Assembly (NCBI GenBank): GCA_037200685.1
Contig: JBBCIG010000002.1
Span: forward strand, 127,184 to 191,183
DNA: 64,000 bases
Reading direction: 5' to 3'
From: JAJKIP01 sp037200685
Lineage (GTDB): Bacteria; Bacteroidota; Bacteroidia; Chitinophagales; Chitinophagaceae
This document shows, one piece after another, positions 1 through 6,778 of the stretch. Under the pieces are notes generated by a model. The model was given only the letters and a program-made list of their open reading frames with translations, had not been told where the DNA came from and did not search any database. The position numbers were made by a program, and so were the translations under genes. The number at the start of each line of letters is the position of its first letter. Position 1 is the first letter of the stretch.

Positions 1-2
1 AC

Positions 3-35
3 AAAGAACTGATCCGGTTGTTAGAATCACTATAA
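3..35 (+). CDS. 3' end of an upstream gene (partial)
   Basis: An open frame enters from the left edge and ends in TAA at 33-35, encoding ...KELIRLLESL. Only ten codons are visible, so the product cannot be named. It stops 11 bases before mqnD on the same strand, so the two are probably co-transcribed. A futalosine-pathway partner would be a reasonable neighbour, but that is a guess. Confidence 0.3.
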   Translation, partial: KELIRLLESL

Positions 36-46
36 TTGAACTTTTC

Positions 47-877
47 ATGAAGTTGACACTTGGCTTTTCCCCCTGCCCCAACGATACTTTCATCTTTGAT
101 GCGCTGGTCAATAAAAAAATAGATACGGAAGCACTGGATTTTGAAGCTATTTTGGAAGACGTGGAAACATTAAACCAATGGACATTACAGGGAAAACTTG
201 CTATTACTAAACTCAGCTTTCCCGCTTTCTTTCAATCACTGGATAAATATATTTTACTGAATTCCGGAAGCGCTTTAGGCAAAGGTGTCGGGCCATTACT
301 GGTTTCAAAAACCGAAAATCAACAACCAGACATCAATAATTCCAGTATTGCATTACCGGGAATTAATACAACGGCGAACCTTCTTTTCAGCTTTGCTTAC
401 CCGCAAGCTGTAAATAAAAAATTCATGATCTTCTCCGCTATTGAAGATGCGGTGGCGAATGGAGAAACCGATCTTGGTGTTATTATTCATGAGAACCGTT
501 TCACCTACCAGCAAAAAGGATTGCATAAAGTGGTTGATCTTGGAGAATTTTGGGAAGACAAAATGAATGCGCCGATTCCATTGGGCGGAATTGCCATTAA
601 AAGGTCAATTGATAAAATGATAAGTTTAAAAATAGATAAATTGATCAGGAAAAGCCTTGACTATGCATTTGCTAATTACCCGTTAGTAACTGGATACGTA
701 AAAGAACATTCACAGGCCATGAGTGAAGAAGTGATGCGTAAGCATATTGATTTATATGTAAACAATTATTCGCTGGAACTCGGTGCCGATGGCAAAAAGG
801 CAATTGAGATACTATTCAAAACATTTTTAGCCTCACAAAATAAAAGTAATGACCAGCACGCAGATTTATTTCTTTAG
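47..877 (+). CDS. mqnD: 1,4-dihydroxy-6-naphthoate synthase (menaquinone, futalosine route)
   Basis: 276 residues, the normal length for MqnD. The enzyme cleaves cyclic dehypoxanthine futalosine to 1,4-dihydroxy-6-naphthoate in the alternative menaquinone pathway in the cytoplasm. The N-terminus has the family signature GFSPCPNDTFIFDAL, followed by a periplasmic-binding-protein-like fold with a conserved Gly-Ile-Ala stretch (PLGGIAIKR) near residue 185. The ATG at 47 is the first in frame. The gene converges with the photolyase gene, and the two coding ends overlap by 12 bases (866-877), so no terminator lies between them. It indicates that this organism uses the futalosine pathway rather than the classical Men pathway. 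Confidence 0.93.
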   Translation: MKLTLGFSPCPNDTFIFDALVNKKIDTEALDFEAILEDVETLNQWTLQGKLAITKLSFPAFFQSLDKYILLNSGSALGKGVGPLLVSKTENQQPDINNSSIALPGINTTANLLFSFAYPQAVNKKFMIFSAIEDAVANGETDLGVIIHENRFTYQQKGLHKVVDLGEFWEDKMNAPIPLGGIAIKRSIDKMISLKIDKLIRKSLDYAFANYPLVTGYVKEHSQAMSEEVMRKHIDLYVNNYSLELGADGKKAIEILFKTFLASQNKSNDQHADLFL

Positions 878-2170
878 CGCTTTGCTATAAACTTCGAGAC
901 ATCTTTTTCTTGCGAATTCATGTTCAACTATTGGTTTGGGATAAGTAAATTCTTCAAATTCGGGAACCCATTTGCGGATATATTTTAATTCAGGATCAAA
1001 TTTTTTCGTCTGTAAATATGGATTGAATATCCTGAAATAGGGGGCAGCATCGCAACCACTACCGGCAGCCCATTGCCAGCCACCGTTATTGGCTGCCAGG
1101 TCAAAGTCCAGTAATTTTTTTGCAAAATAAGCTTCTCCCCATCGCCAATCTATCAATAAATGTTTAGTCAAAAACGAAGCAACGATCATGCGGACACGGT
1201 TGTGCATGAAACCGGTTTCATTTAATTCCCGCATGCCTGCATCTACAACCGGGTAGCCGGTTTGGCCATTGCACCAGGCTTCAAATTCTTTTTCGTTATT
1301 TCTCCATTGAATAGCATCATATTCATTTTTAAAGGAATGACCAACCACTTTTGGAAAATGCCAGAGTATCATTTGGTAAAAATCCCGCCAGATCAGTTCG
1401 TTTAGAAACGTATCATTCAATAAACCTGCTTCTCTTACCAGTTCCCGGATACTGATAGTTCCAAAACGAAGATGAACACTTAAATGCGAAGTGCCTTTGA
1501 TGGAAGGAATATCTCTTTGCTTTTGATAACCGGTTATAATCCCTTTCTCCCATTTCTTTTCGGGAAATTCTTTTCCAACTGGTTTAAAGTTCATTGATTC
1601 AAGCGAAGGAATTTCTTTTGCAGGTTGCTTGTAAAAATTATTGAAATACTTTTCAGTTGGATAAGATTTAAGATGAAACTCGCTTACAATAGCTTTCCAT
1701 TTTCTTGAATAAGGAGTAAAAACCGTGTAAGGTTTGCCATCATCTTTCAGCACTTCATTTTTTTCCAATATCACCTGGTCTTTAAAGGTGTGAAACGATG
1801 CGCCTTGATTTTTAAGCAGTAGCTCAATTTCGCCGTCACGGTCTTTAGCATAGGGCTCATAATCATGATTAGTAAATACCTTCCCGATATTATATTCTTC
1901 AAGCAATTGTTGGAATATTTCTTTTGGAAAACCGTATTGGACGGAAAGAGTGGATGCTTGCTTTTGTAGAGAGATTTGTATTTCCTGTAAAGCTTTATAA
2001 ATAAATTCTACCCGGCTGTCTGCCCTGTCTTCCAGCTCATCCAAAATATTTTTATCGAAAATGAAAACCGGCAGTACGGGGTTTTTATCTTTTAGTGCAT
2101 AATATAAGCCTGCGTTATCGTGAAGACGGAGGTCCCGCCGGAACCAGAAAATATTGACAACAGGCTTCAT
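866..2170 (-). CDS. phrB: Deoxyribodipyrimidine photolyase (cryptochrome/photolyase family)
   Basis: 434 residues. The N-terminal alpha/beta antenna-binding domain starts with FWFRRDLRLHDNAGL. The C-terminal FAD domain has WRDFYQ, PVVDAGMREL, HNRVRM and the class I CPD photolyase signature NGGWQWAAGSGCDAAPYFRIFNP, which is read here in two overlapping pieces. The enzyme repairs cyclobutane pyrimidine dimers using blue light and FADH-. The frame is intact. The gene lies 15 bases downstream of the aminotransferase gene on the same strand, so the two may share a transcript. A cryptochrome function is possible, but the conserved CPD-binding residues favour repair. Confidence 0.93.
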   Translation of the reverse strand: MKPVVNIFWFRRDLRLHDNAGLYYALKDKNPVLPVFIFDKNILDELEDRADSRVEFIYKALQEIQISLQKQASTLSVQYGFPKEIFQQLLEEYNIGKVFTNHDYEPYAKDRDGEIELLLKNQGASFHTFKDQVILEKNEVLKDDGKPYTVFTPYSRKWKAIVSEFHLKSYPTEKYFNNFYKQPAKEIPSLESMNFKPVGKEFPEKKWEKGIITGYQKQRDIPSIKGTSHLSVHLRFGTISIRELVREAGLLNDTFLNELIWRDFYQMILWHFPKVVGHSFKNEYDAIQWRNNEKEFEAWCNGQTGYPVVDAGMRELNETGFMHNRVRMIVASFLTKHLLIDWRWGEAYFAKKLLDFDLAANNGGWQWAAGSGCDAAPYFRIFNPYLQTKKFDPELKYIRKWVPEFEEFTYPKPIVEHEFARKRCLEVYSKALKK

Positions 2171-2185
2171 GAAGGCAAAACAACA

Positions 2186-3025
2186 TCAACTCCTCAATGG
2201 TTCAACAAATCGCTTATAAATTTCTTTTGTTTTTGAATTTGTATATATTTTATTCTCAAATTGTTTGACCCAACGGATGCCATACATGGAATTTGTCAGA
2301 AAAATCTCGTCAGCTTCTTCAATATCTTTTTGTGTAACCGCCTTTTCCTGTATTTCGTATTGGGAAGCGCTGCATTCTTTTAGCAGGTGCCTTCTCATTA
2401 TTCCATTTACACAGCCCTCGCTTAAGGGAGGAGTGGTTAATTTATCATTCTTGATTAAAAAGACATTGGCTATCGTCGCATCGGCGATCCGATCATTGGT
2501 ATTTACTATAAGGCAATCATTCAATTTCTGATGTTTTGCATGCCTTGCCGCCATCACGTAAGGCAGATAGTTTGCTGATTTAAGATTTGAAAATTTATCA
2601 CAGCTTTTCCGGGCATCAGGATAAACGCCGATGATGAGGCCATTTTCATTTAACGTATTTACTGTGTTTTCCGCCGGCCAGCATTCTATTATATAATGCA
2701 GCGTATTATTTCCTTCATATATTCCGCCATTTCCACGGAAAACCGACAATCTTACCCGTGCCAGTTCCGTACAATCACTTTTATCGCATACACTCAAAAT
2801 TTGTTGTGTTAGTTTTTCCGCAGTAACCAGCGCAGGTATTTCAAATTGCATCAGTTTTAATCCTTCAAAAAATCTCTCAAAGTGATATACTTCGAGCAGG
2901 ATTTTACCACGGACTACTTTCATTGTTTCAAATAAACCATCGCCATACCGATAGCTTTTATTATCCGCCATTAGTACGGGTTGGTCGCCTGGCATTATCT
3001 TTCCGTCAACACAGATATAATTCAT
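2186..3025 (-). CDS. Class IV PLP-dependent aminotransferase / aminodeoxychorismate lyase-like
   Basis: About 279 residues from the ATG at 3025 (MNYICVDGKIMPG). An upstream in-frame ATG at 3052 is less likely because it lies inside the transcription terminator of the preceding gene. Fold-type IV motifs are visible: YRYGDGLFETM near the N-terminus, the PLP-lysine region LKSANYLPYV near residue 155, and the C-terminal G-x-x-N-G-I-M-R-R turn. The family contains branched-chain aminotransferases and 4-amino-4-deoxychorismate lyase (PabC). Sequence alone does not decide between them, although the short length and lack of other ilv genes lean towards a PabC-like role in folate synthesis. Confidence 0.8.
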   Translation of the reverse strand: MNYICVDGKIMPGDQPVLMADNKSYRYGDGLFETMKVVRGKILLEVYHFERFFEGLKLMQFEIPALVTAEKLTQQILSVCDKSDCTELARVRLSVFRGNGGIYEGNNTLHYIIECWPAENTVNTLNENGLIIGVYPDARKSCDKFSNLKSANYLPYVMAARHAKHQKLNDCLIVNTNDRIADATIANVFLIKNDKLTTPPLSEGCVNGIMRRHLLKECSASQYEIQEKAVTQKDIEEADEIFLTNSMYGIRWVKQFENKIYTNSKTKEIYKRFVEPLRS

Positions 3026-3041
3026 GGGATGAAAGTAAAGT

Positions 3042-3072
3042 AAAAAAGCCATCCCGCTTTACGCAGGATGGC
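3042..3072 (-). terminator. Rho-independent terminator of the first response regulator gene
   Basis: On the minus strand a 7-bp stem (GCCATCC 3048-3054 with GGATGGC 3066-3072) is followed by a run of T read from A3042-3047. It sits 27 bases after the stop of the response regulator and just upstream of the aminotransferase ATG at 3025, which separates the two units. Confidence 0.8.
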
Positions 3073-3098
3073 AACTATATAAGCAATTAGCCTTTAAA

Positions 3099-3773
3099 TC
3101 AATGTTGTTCGACTAAACCGGCTTTTACGGCGTACATAACAAGTCCCGCCATTGATTTGGTCCCGGTTTTTGTTTTTAATTTATCACGGATAGCTTCTAC
3201 TGTACGGGGGCTCAGGTCAACAATATCAGCGATTTCCTTTGTGCTTTTTTCGTCGCACATCAGTTTAAGTATGGTAATTTCCTTATCTGTTAATTGTACA
3301 TCCTGCGGGGCAGAAGCTTCGGCAGTGCGTTTTGTACGCAGGCCGCTCAGCAATGCTTTATTGGTAAGATCATTGAAAAAGAAATCCTGTTCATACACCG
3401 CTTTGATGGCATCATAGATCATTTCTGATCCTGATTCTTTTGTCAGGTAGGAATTAGCGCCGATCTCCATCATACGGGAGATCACGGAATGATCATTATG
3501 CATGGAAAGCATAATCACCTTTACGTTTGGATAAAGTTTTTTGATTTCAGGCAGTGTGGTTAATCCATCCATGATGGGCATCTGTATATCCAATAAGACA
3601 ACATCCGGCTGAATGTGACGCAACAAATTCAATAACTGCATACCGTTTTCGGCTTCAGCTACCATCTGTATATCCTTGCGACTGGAAAGGGAAGTTTTAA
3701 CGCCTGTGCGGAAAAGTGCGTGGTCATCTGCGATTGCTACTTTAATTACGGTGTTCGAATCGTGGTTTTTCAT
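3099..3773 (-). CDS. LuxR/NarL-family response regulator 1
   Basis: 224 residues. The receiver domain (residues 9-125) has the acidic pair IADDH, phospho-acceptor Asp in VVLLDIQMP, the switch residue in VIMLSM and Lys in YLTKE. The C-terminal LuxR helix-turn-helix has the pattern LTDKEITILKLM ... STKEIADIVDLSPRTVEAIRDKL. It should bind DNA when phosphorylated by an orphan HisKA_3 kinase. It is paralogous to the regulators at 5264-5926 and 8357-9007, sharing the linker motif F-x-x-N-x-x-x-N-K-A-L-L. It has its own terminator and a long upstream region containing a divergent structured RNA. No kinase is adjacent. Confidence 0.9.
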   Translation of the reverse strand: MKNHDSNTVIKVAIADDHALFRTGVKTSLSSRKDIQMVAEAENGMQLLNLLRHIQPDVVLLDIQMPIMDGLTTLPEIKKLYPNVKVIMLSMHNDHSVISRMMEIGANSYLTKESGSEMIYDAIKAVYEQDFFFNDLTNKALLSGLRTKRTAEASAPQDVQLTDKEITILKLMCDEKSTKEIADIVDLSPRTVEAIRDKLKTKTGTKSMAGLVMYAVKAGLVEQH

Positions 3774-4001
3774 GGACGTTTTTATTTATTGGGTTCGGTT
3801 TTGTTCACATGCGCAAGATGGAAAATTCCTGCTACATATACCATAGTAGAAGTACTTGATTTCACCCTTGCGGAAAGTACCGCTACTATATTATACTGCA
3901 AAGTTTAAAAAAAAATAATAAATTTCATACGAAAGAATACTTATGTGTTTCTACTACATAAACAGTAAATACCGAAGATTTTAAATTGGGGAGTATTGCT
4001 C
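3774..4001. other. Divergent intergenic region between response regulator 1 and RNA 1
   Basis: No open frame with coding character was seen. Apart from the inverted repeat at 3843-3889, the stretch from 3980 resembles the region before RNA 2: TTTTAAA followed by the shared 11-mer TATTGCTCTTG at 3994-4004. This suggests that the promoter and its AT-rich upstream element were duplicated together with the RNA. Confidence 0.45.
3843..3889. promoter_or_regulatory. Two-part inverted repeat upstream of response regulator 1
   Basis: ATAGTAG-aa-GTAC (3843-3855) is mirrored by GTAC-cg-CTACTAT (3877-3889), with a 21-base loop. It lies 70-116 bases upstream of the response regulator ATG on its coding strand. 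It could be an operator pair for a dimeric regulator or a 5' leader hairpin. No protein assignment is possible. Confidence 0.35.
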
Positions 4002-4032
4002 TTGTTCACACTATCGTGTGAGTATATTTTTG
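4002..4032 (+). promoter_or_regulatory. Bacteroidota-type promoter of structured RNA 1, with spacer palindrome
   Basis: TTG at 4002-4004 and TATTTTTG (consensus TAnnTTTG) at 4025-4032 are separated by 20 bases, the same spacing as in the promoter of RNA 2. The predicted start, about six bases downstream, coincides with the first base of the RNA's closing stem. The spacer contains the perfect inverted repeat TCACAC-TATC-GTGTGA (4006-4021), which would suit a dimeric regulator bound between the promoter elements. RNA 2 lacks this palindrome. Confidence 0.65.
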
Positions 4033-4036
4033 CTTC

Positions 4037-4165
4037 AGAAAGTTGATTGTAGAGGATGACTCGTTTATCCTACTCATCCAATGTCCAAACCGTCCAGAAA
4101 GTTATTTCCAATTCCTTTGTAAAGACCAGACGACTCTCTCCCATCAATCAACTTTCTATTTTTTT
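4037..4165 (+). ncRNA. Structured non-coding RNA 1 (paralogue of 6225-6366)
   Basis: The ends form a perfect 13-bp closing stem (AGAAAGTTGATTG 4037-4049 with CAATCAACTTTCT 4145-4157), followed directly by a T-run (4159-4165), so the stem probably also acts as terminator. Inside are a small hairpin (AGGAT 4053-4057 with ATCCT 4067-4071) and segments shared with RNA 2: AACCGTCCA near 4089 and ATTTCCA..TCC.TTTG.AAG near 4104-4124. No ORF of note is present. The predicted transcript is about 130 nt. A short 6S-like RNA of Bacteroidota is one possible identity, but I cannot fold a convincing 6S bubble, so the family is left open. Confidence 0.65.
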
Positions 4166-4295
4166 ATATAAACCCGTTTTTATGATCCGTTCCTTCAATG
4201 AAAACCGGGCCCTGATCCGGAACAACCATTAACCTTATCCTTTGTTAGAACCTGTTGACCCTACATAAATTTTTTCTTTCATAACAGTAACGTTC

Positions 4296-4325
4296 AAAGC
4301 CTTTCCGCATGGAGGGGCTTTTTTG
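4296..4325 (+). terminator. Rho-independent terminator downstream of RNA 1
   Basis: AAAGCCTTTCC (4296-4306), a GCAT loop and GGAGGGGCTTT (4311-4321) pair over about 11 positions including G-T pairs, followed by a T-run. No gene ends nearby on the plus strand, so it either backs up the RNA 1 terminator or ends an unrecognised short transcript from 4166-4295, which shows no coding frame. Confidence 0.6.
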
Positions 4326-4369
4326 TTTTTGAAGATTTCCCTCGTAAGCTATTCGCAATATTTAAATGT

Positions 4370-4440
4370 TGTTGAGTAATGGACAGGAAGATGAACGGAG
4401 CGTCGCAACGAAGATGATCAGGGAACCGAAGCTGGGTTAA
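4370..4440 (+). repeat. Dispersed repeat family A, copy 1
   Basis: Starts GTTGAGTAATGGACAG and contains the core AACGGAGCGTCGCAAC. The distal half is the variant GAAGATGATCAGGGAACC followed by GAAGCTGGGTTAA, matching only the copy at 45969. It lies between the RNA 1 terminator and the 3' end of the methyltransferase gene. Confidence 0.75.
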
Positions 4441-4484
4441 TACTATTTTATCTGGAATTAATAACAACTTTTACAAGTATGTAT

Positions 4485-5228
4485 CTATTTCTTTTGGGCT
4501 ATTATATATGCCCGCGGCTCGCCTAAAGCGAATTTTTTTCTTTCCGGTATGCTGTAAATTTCTTTTAAAACGAATCCTGCCTTATTCAGCATTGTTTCTA
4601 TTTCCGCTACGGAAAAAATATAATCGATGGCTTTTTTATTTTCAGCGGTCCCGTCTGCTGAGGTCATAACTGTTATTGTTTCAATGCGGGTGGGATGAAA
4701 AAGATATTGGGCTTCCGCCAAAAAATTTATTCCGTTTACATTCATTTCCGCTTTTTCTTTAAAGCTTTTGACGGCTATTTCTGTCAACGACCAGGTATTG
4801 ATGAGTAAATGACCATTTTTTACAAGGCAGGAAGAAATAGAAGAAAGCAGTTGCTGGGTTTCTTCCGGGGGAAAAAAATTGAGACTGTTGCCCATGCACA
4901 AAGCAAGATCAAATTTTTCATCAGTACGGTATTGGATTACATCCGCTTTAAAAGCTTTTAATGATAAGTTTTCTTTTTTCGCCGTTTCATTGATTTCATT
5001 GATATAATCAGGAAGGTTGTCGACTGCTGTAACTTCTACTCCTTTTTTTGCAAGCGCAATGGCATGTCGCCCATACCCGCACATGATATCTAATACCTTG
5101 CTGCCGGGCTGCAGGTTGAAATACCTGATCATGAACTCTGCTTCTTTGGGAGTCAGTTCCGCAGGAATGAGTGTCCTCCAGATATCTTTGTAATGCCCGT
5201 CAAAATAAATATCGTTGACATTTTCCAT
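4485..5228 (-). CDS. Class I SAM-dependent methyltransferase
   Basis: 247 residues with a Rossmann methyltransferase domain. Motif I VLDIMCGYGRHAIALA is near residue 45, motif II VTAVDN follows, motif IV is LALCMGNSLNFF, and a C-terminal beta-hairpin extension is present. The substrate cannot be told from sequence; the family includes small-molecule and cyclopropane-type methyltransferases. The gene lies 35 bases downstream of response regulator 2 on the same strand with no terminator between them, so it is probably co-transcribed. The ATG at 5228 is well placed. Confidence 0.8.
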   Translation of the reverse strand: MENVNDIYFDGHYKDIWRTLIPAELTPKEAEFMIRYFNLQPGSKVLDIMCGYGRHAIALAKKGVEVTAVDNLPDYINEINETAKKENLSLKAFKADVIQYRTDEKFDLALCMGNSLNFFPPEETQQLLSSISSCLVKNGHLLINTWSLTEIAVKSFKEKAEMNVNGINFLAEAQYLFHPTRIETITVMTSADGTAENKKAIDYIFSVAEIETMLNKAGFVLKEIYSIPERKKFALGEPRAYIIAQKK

Positions 5229-5263
5229 GCAGGATGATAATAATACAGGCCCGAAAGTAAAAA

Positions 5264-5926
5264 TTATTCCAACAGTTTATTACGCATTGCATACATGACG
5301 AGGCCTGCAATTGTTTTAGCGCCTACTTTTTGCTTCATGTTCTGCCGGATGGTTTCGATGGTCCGCGGACTAAGAAACACCTCTTTGGAGATTTCTTCAG
5401 TGGTTTTATCTTCTGCTATGAGCTTAAGTATTTTTAATTCTTTTTCTGAAAGCTTGACTGGGTTAGGATAGAACTGCCGGACGGTTTTTTTATGCTGTAG
5501 TTTCAGCAATACGGCCTTGTTTACCAGCTCATTGAAATAAAAATCATCATTCATGCAGGTGAGAATGGCCTGGTATATTTCTTCAGGGTCTGTTGTCTTG
5601 GTCAGATAGGCATTTGCACCCATTTCCATCATCCGTGTAATCATTTCCTGGTCATCGTACATCGTCAACACAATGATTTTAAGAGCTTCATACTCTTTTC
5701 GTATCATGCTGATGGCATTAATACCATCTATTTCGGGCATCCTGATATCCATCAATACTACATCAGGCAGCTTTAGCTTTAGCTTATGCATCAAATCTTT
5801 TCCGTCTTCGGCTTCCCAAAGTATTCTCAAGTACTCTTTTTCTTTCAGCGCCATACGGATGCCGTCCCGGAATATTTTATGATCATCAGCAATCGCTACT
5901 TTTATCTGCTGGATAGTGCTACTCAT
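5264..5926 (-). CDS. LuxR/NarL-family response regulator 2
   Basis: 220 residues with a receiver domain (IADDH, phospho-acceptor in VVLMDIRMP, Lys in YLTKT) and a LuxR HTH (LSEKELKILKLI ... TTEEISKEVFLSPRTIETIRQNM). It is closer to the regulators at 3099 and 8357 than to generic NarL proteins and shares the linker FNELVNKAVLL. Like response regulator 1 it is transcribed away from a structured RNA, so an RNA/regulator unit appears twice. The cognate kinase may be the one at 7489-8316, although that kinase already has an adjacent regulator. Confidence 0.9.
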   Translation of the reverse strand: MSSTIQQIKVAIADDHKIFRDGIRMALKEKEYLRILWEAEDGKDLMHKLKLKLPDVVLMDIRMPEIDGINAISMIRKEYEALKIIVLTMYDDQEMITRMMEMGANAYLTKTTDPEEIYQAILTCMNDDFYFNELVNKAVLLKLQHKKTVRQFYPNPVKLSEKELKILKLIAEDKTTEEISKEVFLSPRTIETIRQNMKQKVGAKTIAGLVMYAMRNKLLE

Positions 5927-6189
5927 TCGCAGTAATTGTTTTTGAAATCGTTAGTGGCTATTAAGAAGGTCGGGTAATTTTTCAGAAATCAAATTTAACT
6001 ATTTTTACCGTTCTATTTACTTCGCTTTCAAAATTTTGAATATAGGTTGATCGTTTAATTTACATTAGCGTATCATATGTTTTTATAAGACGCCTGTTTA
6101 AAAAATTTCGTAACTACCCATATTAAAAACTAGGAGTATTACCTTAGTAACCGTAAAAACCTCGGTTTTAAAATCAAGCAATATTGCTC
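5927..6189. other. Divergent intergenic region between response regulator 2 and RNA 2
   Basis: No coding frame was seen. A perfect 14-base palindrome TTCAAAATTTTGAA lies at 6027-6040 and may be an operator, though AT-rich palindromes of this size can arise by chance. From about 6168 the sequence matches the equivalent region before RNA 1 (TTTTAAA, then TATTGCTCTTG at 6182-6192). Confidence 0.4.
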
Positions 6190-6220
6190 TTGCACATAGT
6201 GCCTGCAGCTTCTATATTTG
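6190..6220 (+). promoter_or_regulatory. Bacteroidota-type promoter of structured RNA 2
   Basis: TTG at 6190-6192 and TATATTTG, a perfect TAnnTTTG element, at 6213-6220, spaced by 20 bases. The expected start at about 6226 falls on the first bases of the closing stem, which supports both the promoter and the RNA boundary. Confidence 0.7.
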
Positions 6221-6224
6221 TTGC

Positions 6225-6366
6225 AAGTTGATTGACGAGGATTAGCCCCTCAGACTATCCAATATCCTAGATCTCGCCTTAAAACGAGAGAAACCGTCCA
6301 TAACAAGATTTCCATATCCATTTGAAAGCCGTTCGCGACGTCCAATGTCAATCAACTTCTTTTTTT
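6225..6366 (+). ncRNA. Structured non-coding RNA 2 (paralogue of 4037-4165)
   Basis: A perfect 12-bp closing stem (AAGTTGATTGAC 6225-6236 with GTCAATCAACTT 6347-6358) is followed by a seven-T run. Internal hairpins are GAGG/CCTC (6237-6251) and TCTCG/CGAGA (6272-6289). AAACCGTCCA (6291-6300) and ATTTCCATATCC with TTTGAAAG (6308-6328) are conserved in RNA 1. The stem sequences differ from RNA 1 at the ends while remaining paired, which argues for selection on structure. The predicted length is about 140 nt. The function is unknown; candidates are a global polymerase-binding RNA or a regulator linked to the adjacent two-component genes. Confidence 0.65.
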
Positions 6367-6550
6367 AATTCCGCACATATCTCTTTTTCTCCACACATGT
6401 TAACAACTCGACTATTTCTGTGAACTTTCGCAGTAAATATTCTATTTTTATAATAGTAAAAATACGATTTATACTAAGAAATTTTACCCTTTTCATGAAA
6501 GAATATTTACCCCGTAAATGTCCCAAAATCCTTTACTGTACTGGATTTGG

Positions 6551-6565
6551 ACACTTTATAAGTGT
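6551..6565. promoter_or_regulatory. Palindrome upstream of the small peptide ORF
   Basis: ACACTT-TAT-AAGTGT is a perfect inverted repeat with six-base arms, 91 bases before the 25-codon ORF. The rest of 6367-6632 is AT-rich and shows no other gene. It is a possible operator for the downstream sensor module. Confidence 0.3.
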
Positions 6566-6655
6566 TTAACGTAGCTACACCCCCTGTAGAATTCCCCCCC
6601 GTTATGCACAATTTTTACATCAGAATCGATTCATGAACAAAAAAATGTTACTGTT

Positions 6656-6733
6656 ATGAAAAAGACCTTAGTTGTAAATCGTCTTCTTGTTGAAACTGGA
6701 GATGATGGCGTAATGGTTTGGGGTCAAGACTAA
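6656..6733 (+). CDS. Possible small peptide (25 residues) upstream of the sensor module
   Basis: ATG at 6656 opens a 25-codon frame: a basic start (MKKTLVVNR) followed by an acidic, tryptophan-containing tail ending GVMVWGQD. It overlaps by ATGA the stop of an 8-codon frame (MNKKMLLL, 6633-6659), suggesting translational coupling. No Shine-Dalgarno is visible, but the upstream A-run suits Bacteroidota initiation. It ends 45 bases before a 7TM protein, kinase and response regulator on the same strand, a position used by signal peptides in other phyla. No family was recognised, and a chance ORF cannot be excluded. Confidence 0.4.
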   Translation: MKKTLVVNRLLVETGDDGVMVWGQD

Positions 6734-6778
6734 TATTTAGTCTAAAACCTTTTTAAACTCTTAAAAGTTTTTCTATTT

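Noticed and set aside
3025..3052. Earlier ATG for the aminotransferase at 3052
   Set aside because: It lies inside the terminator hairpin of the preceding gene, and MNYICVDG at 3025 matches the family start.
3740..3760. T-loop-like string GTTCGAATC suggesting a tRNA
   Set aside because: It lies within the response regulator coding sequence and no cloverleaf partner sequences are present.
4037..4165. Firm assignment of the structured RNAs to 6S RNA
   Set aside because: I could not draw the long interrupted hairpin with a central bubble; only the closing stem is convincing, so the family is left unassigned.
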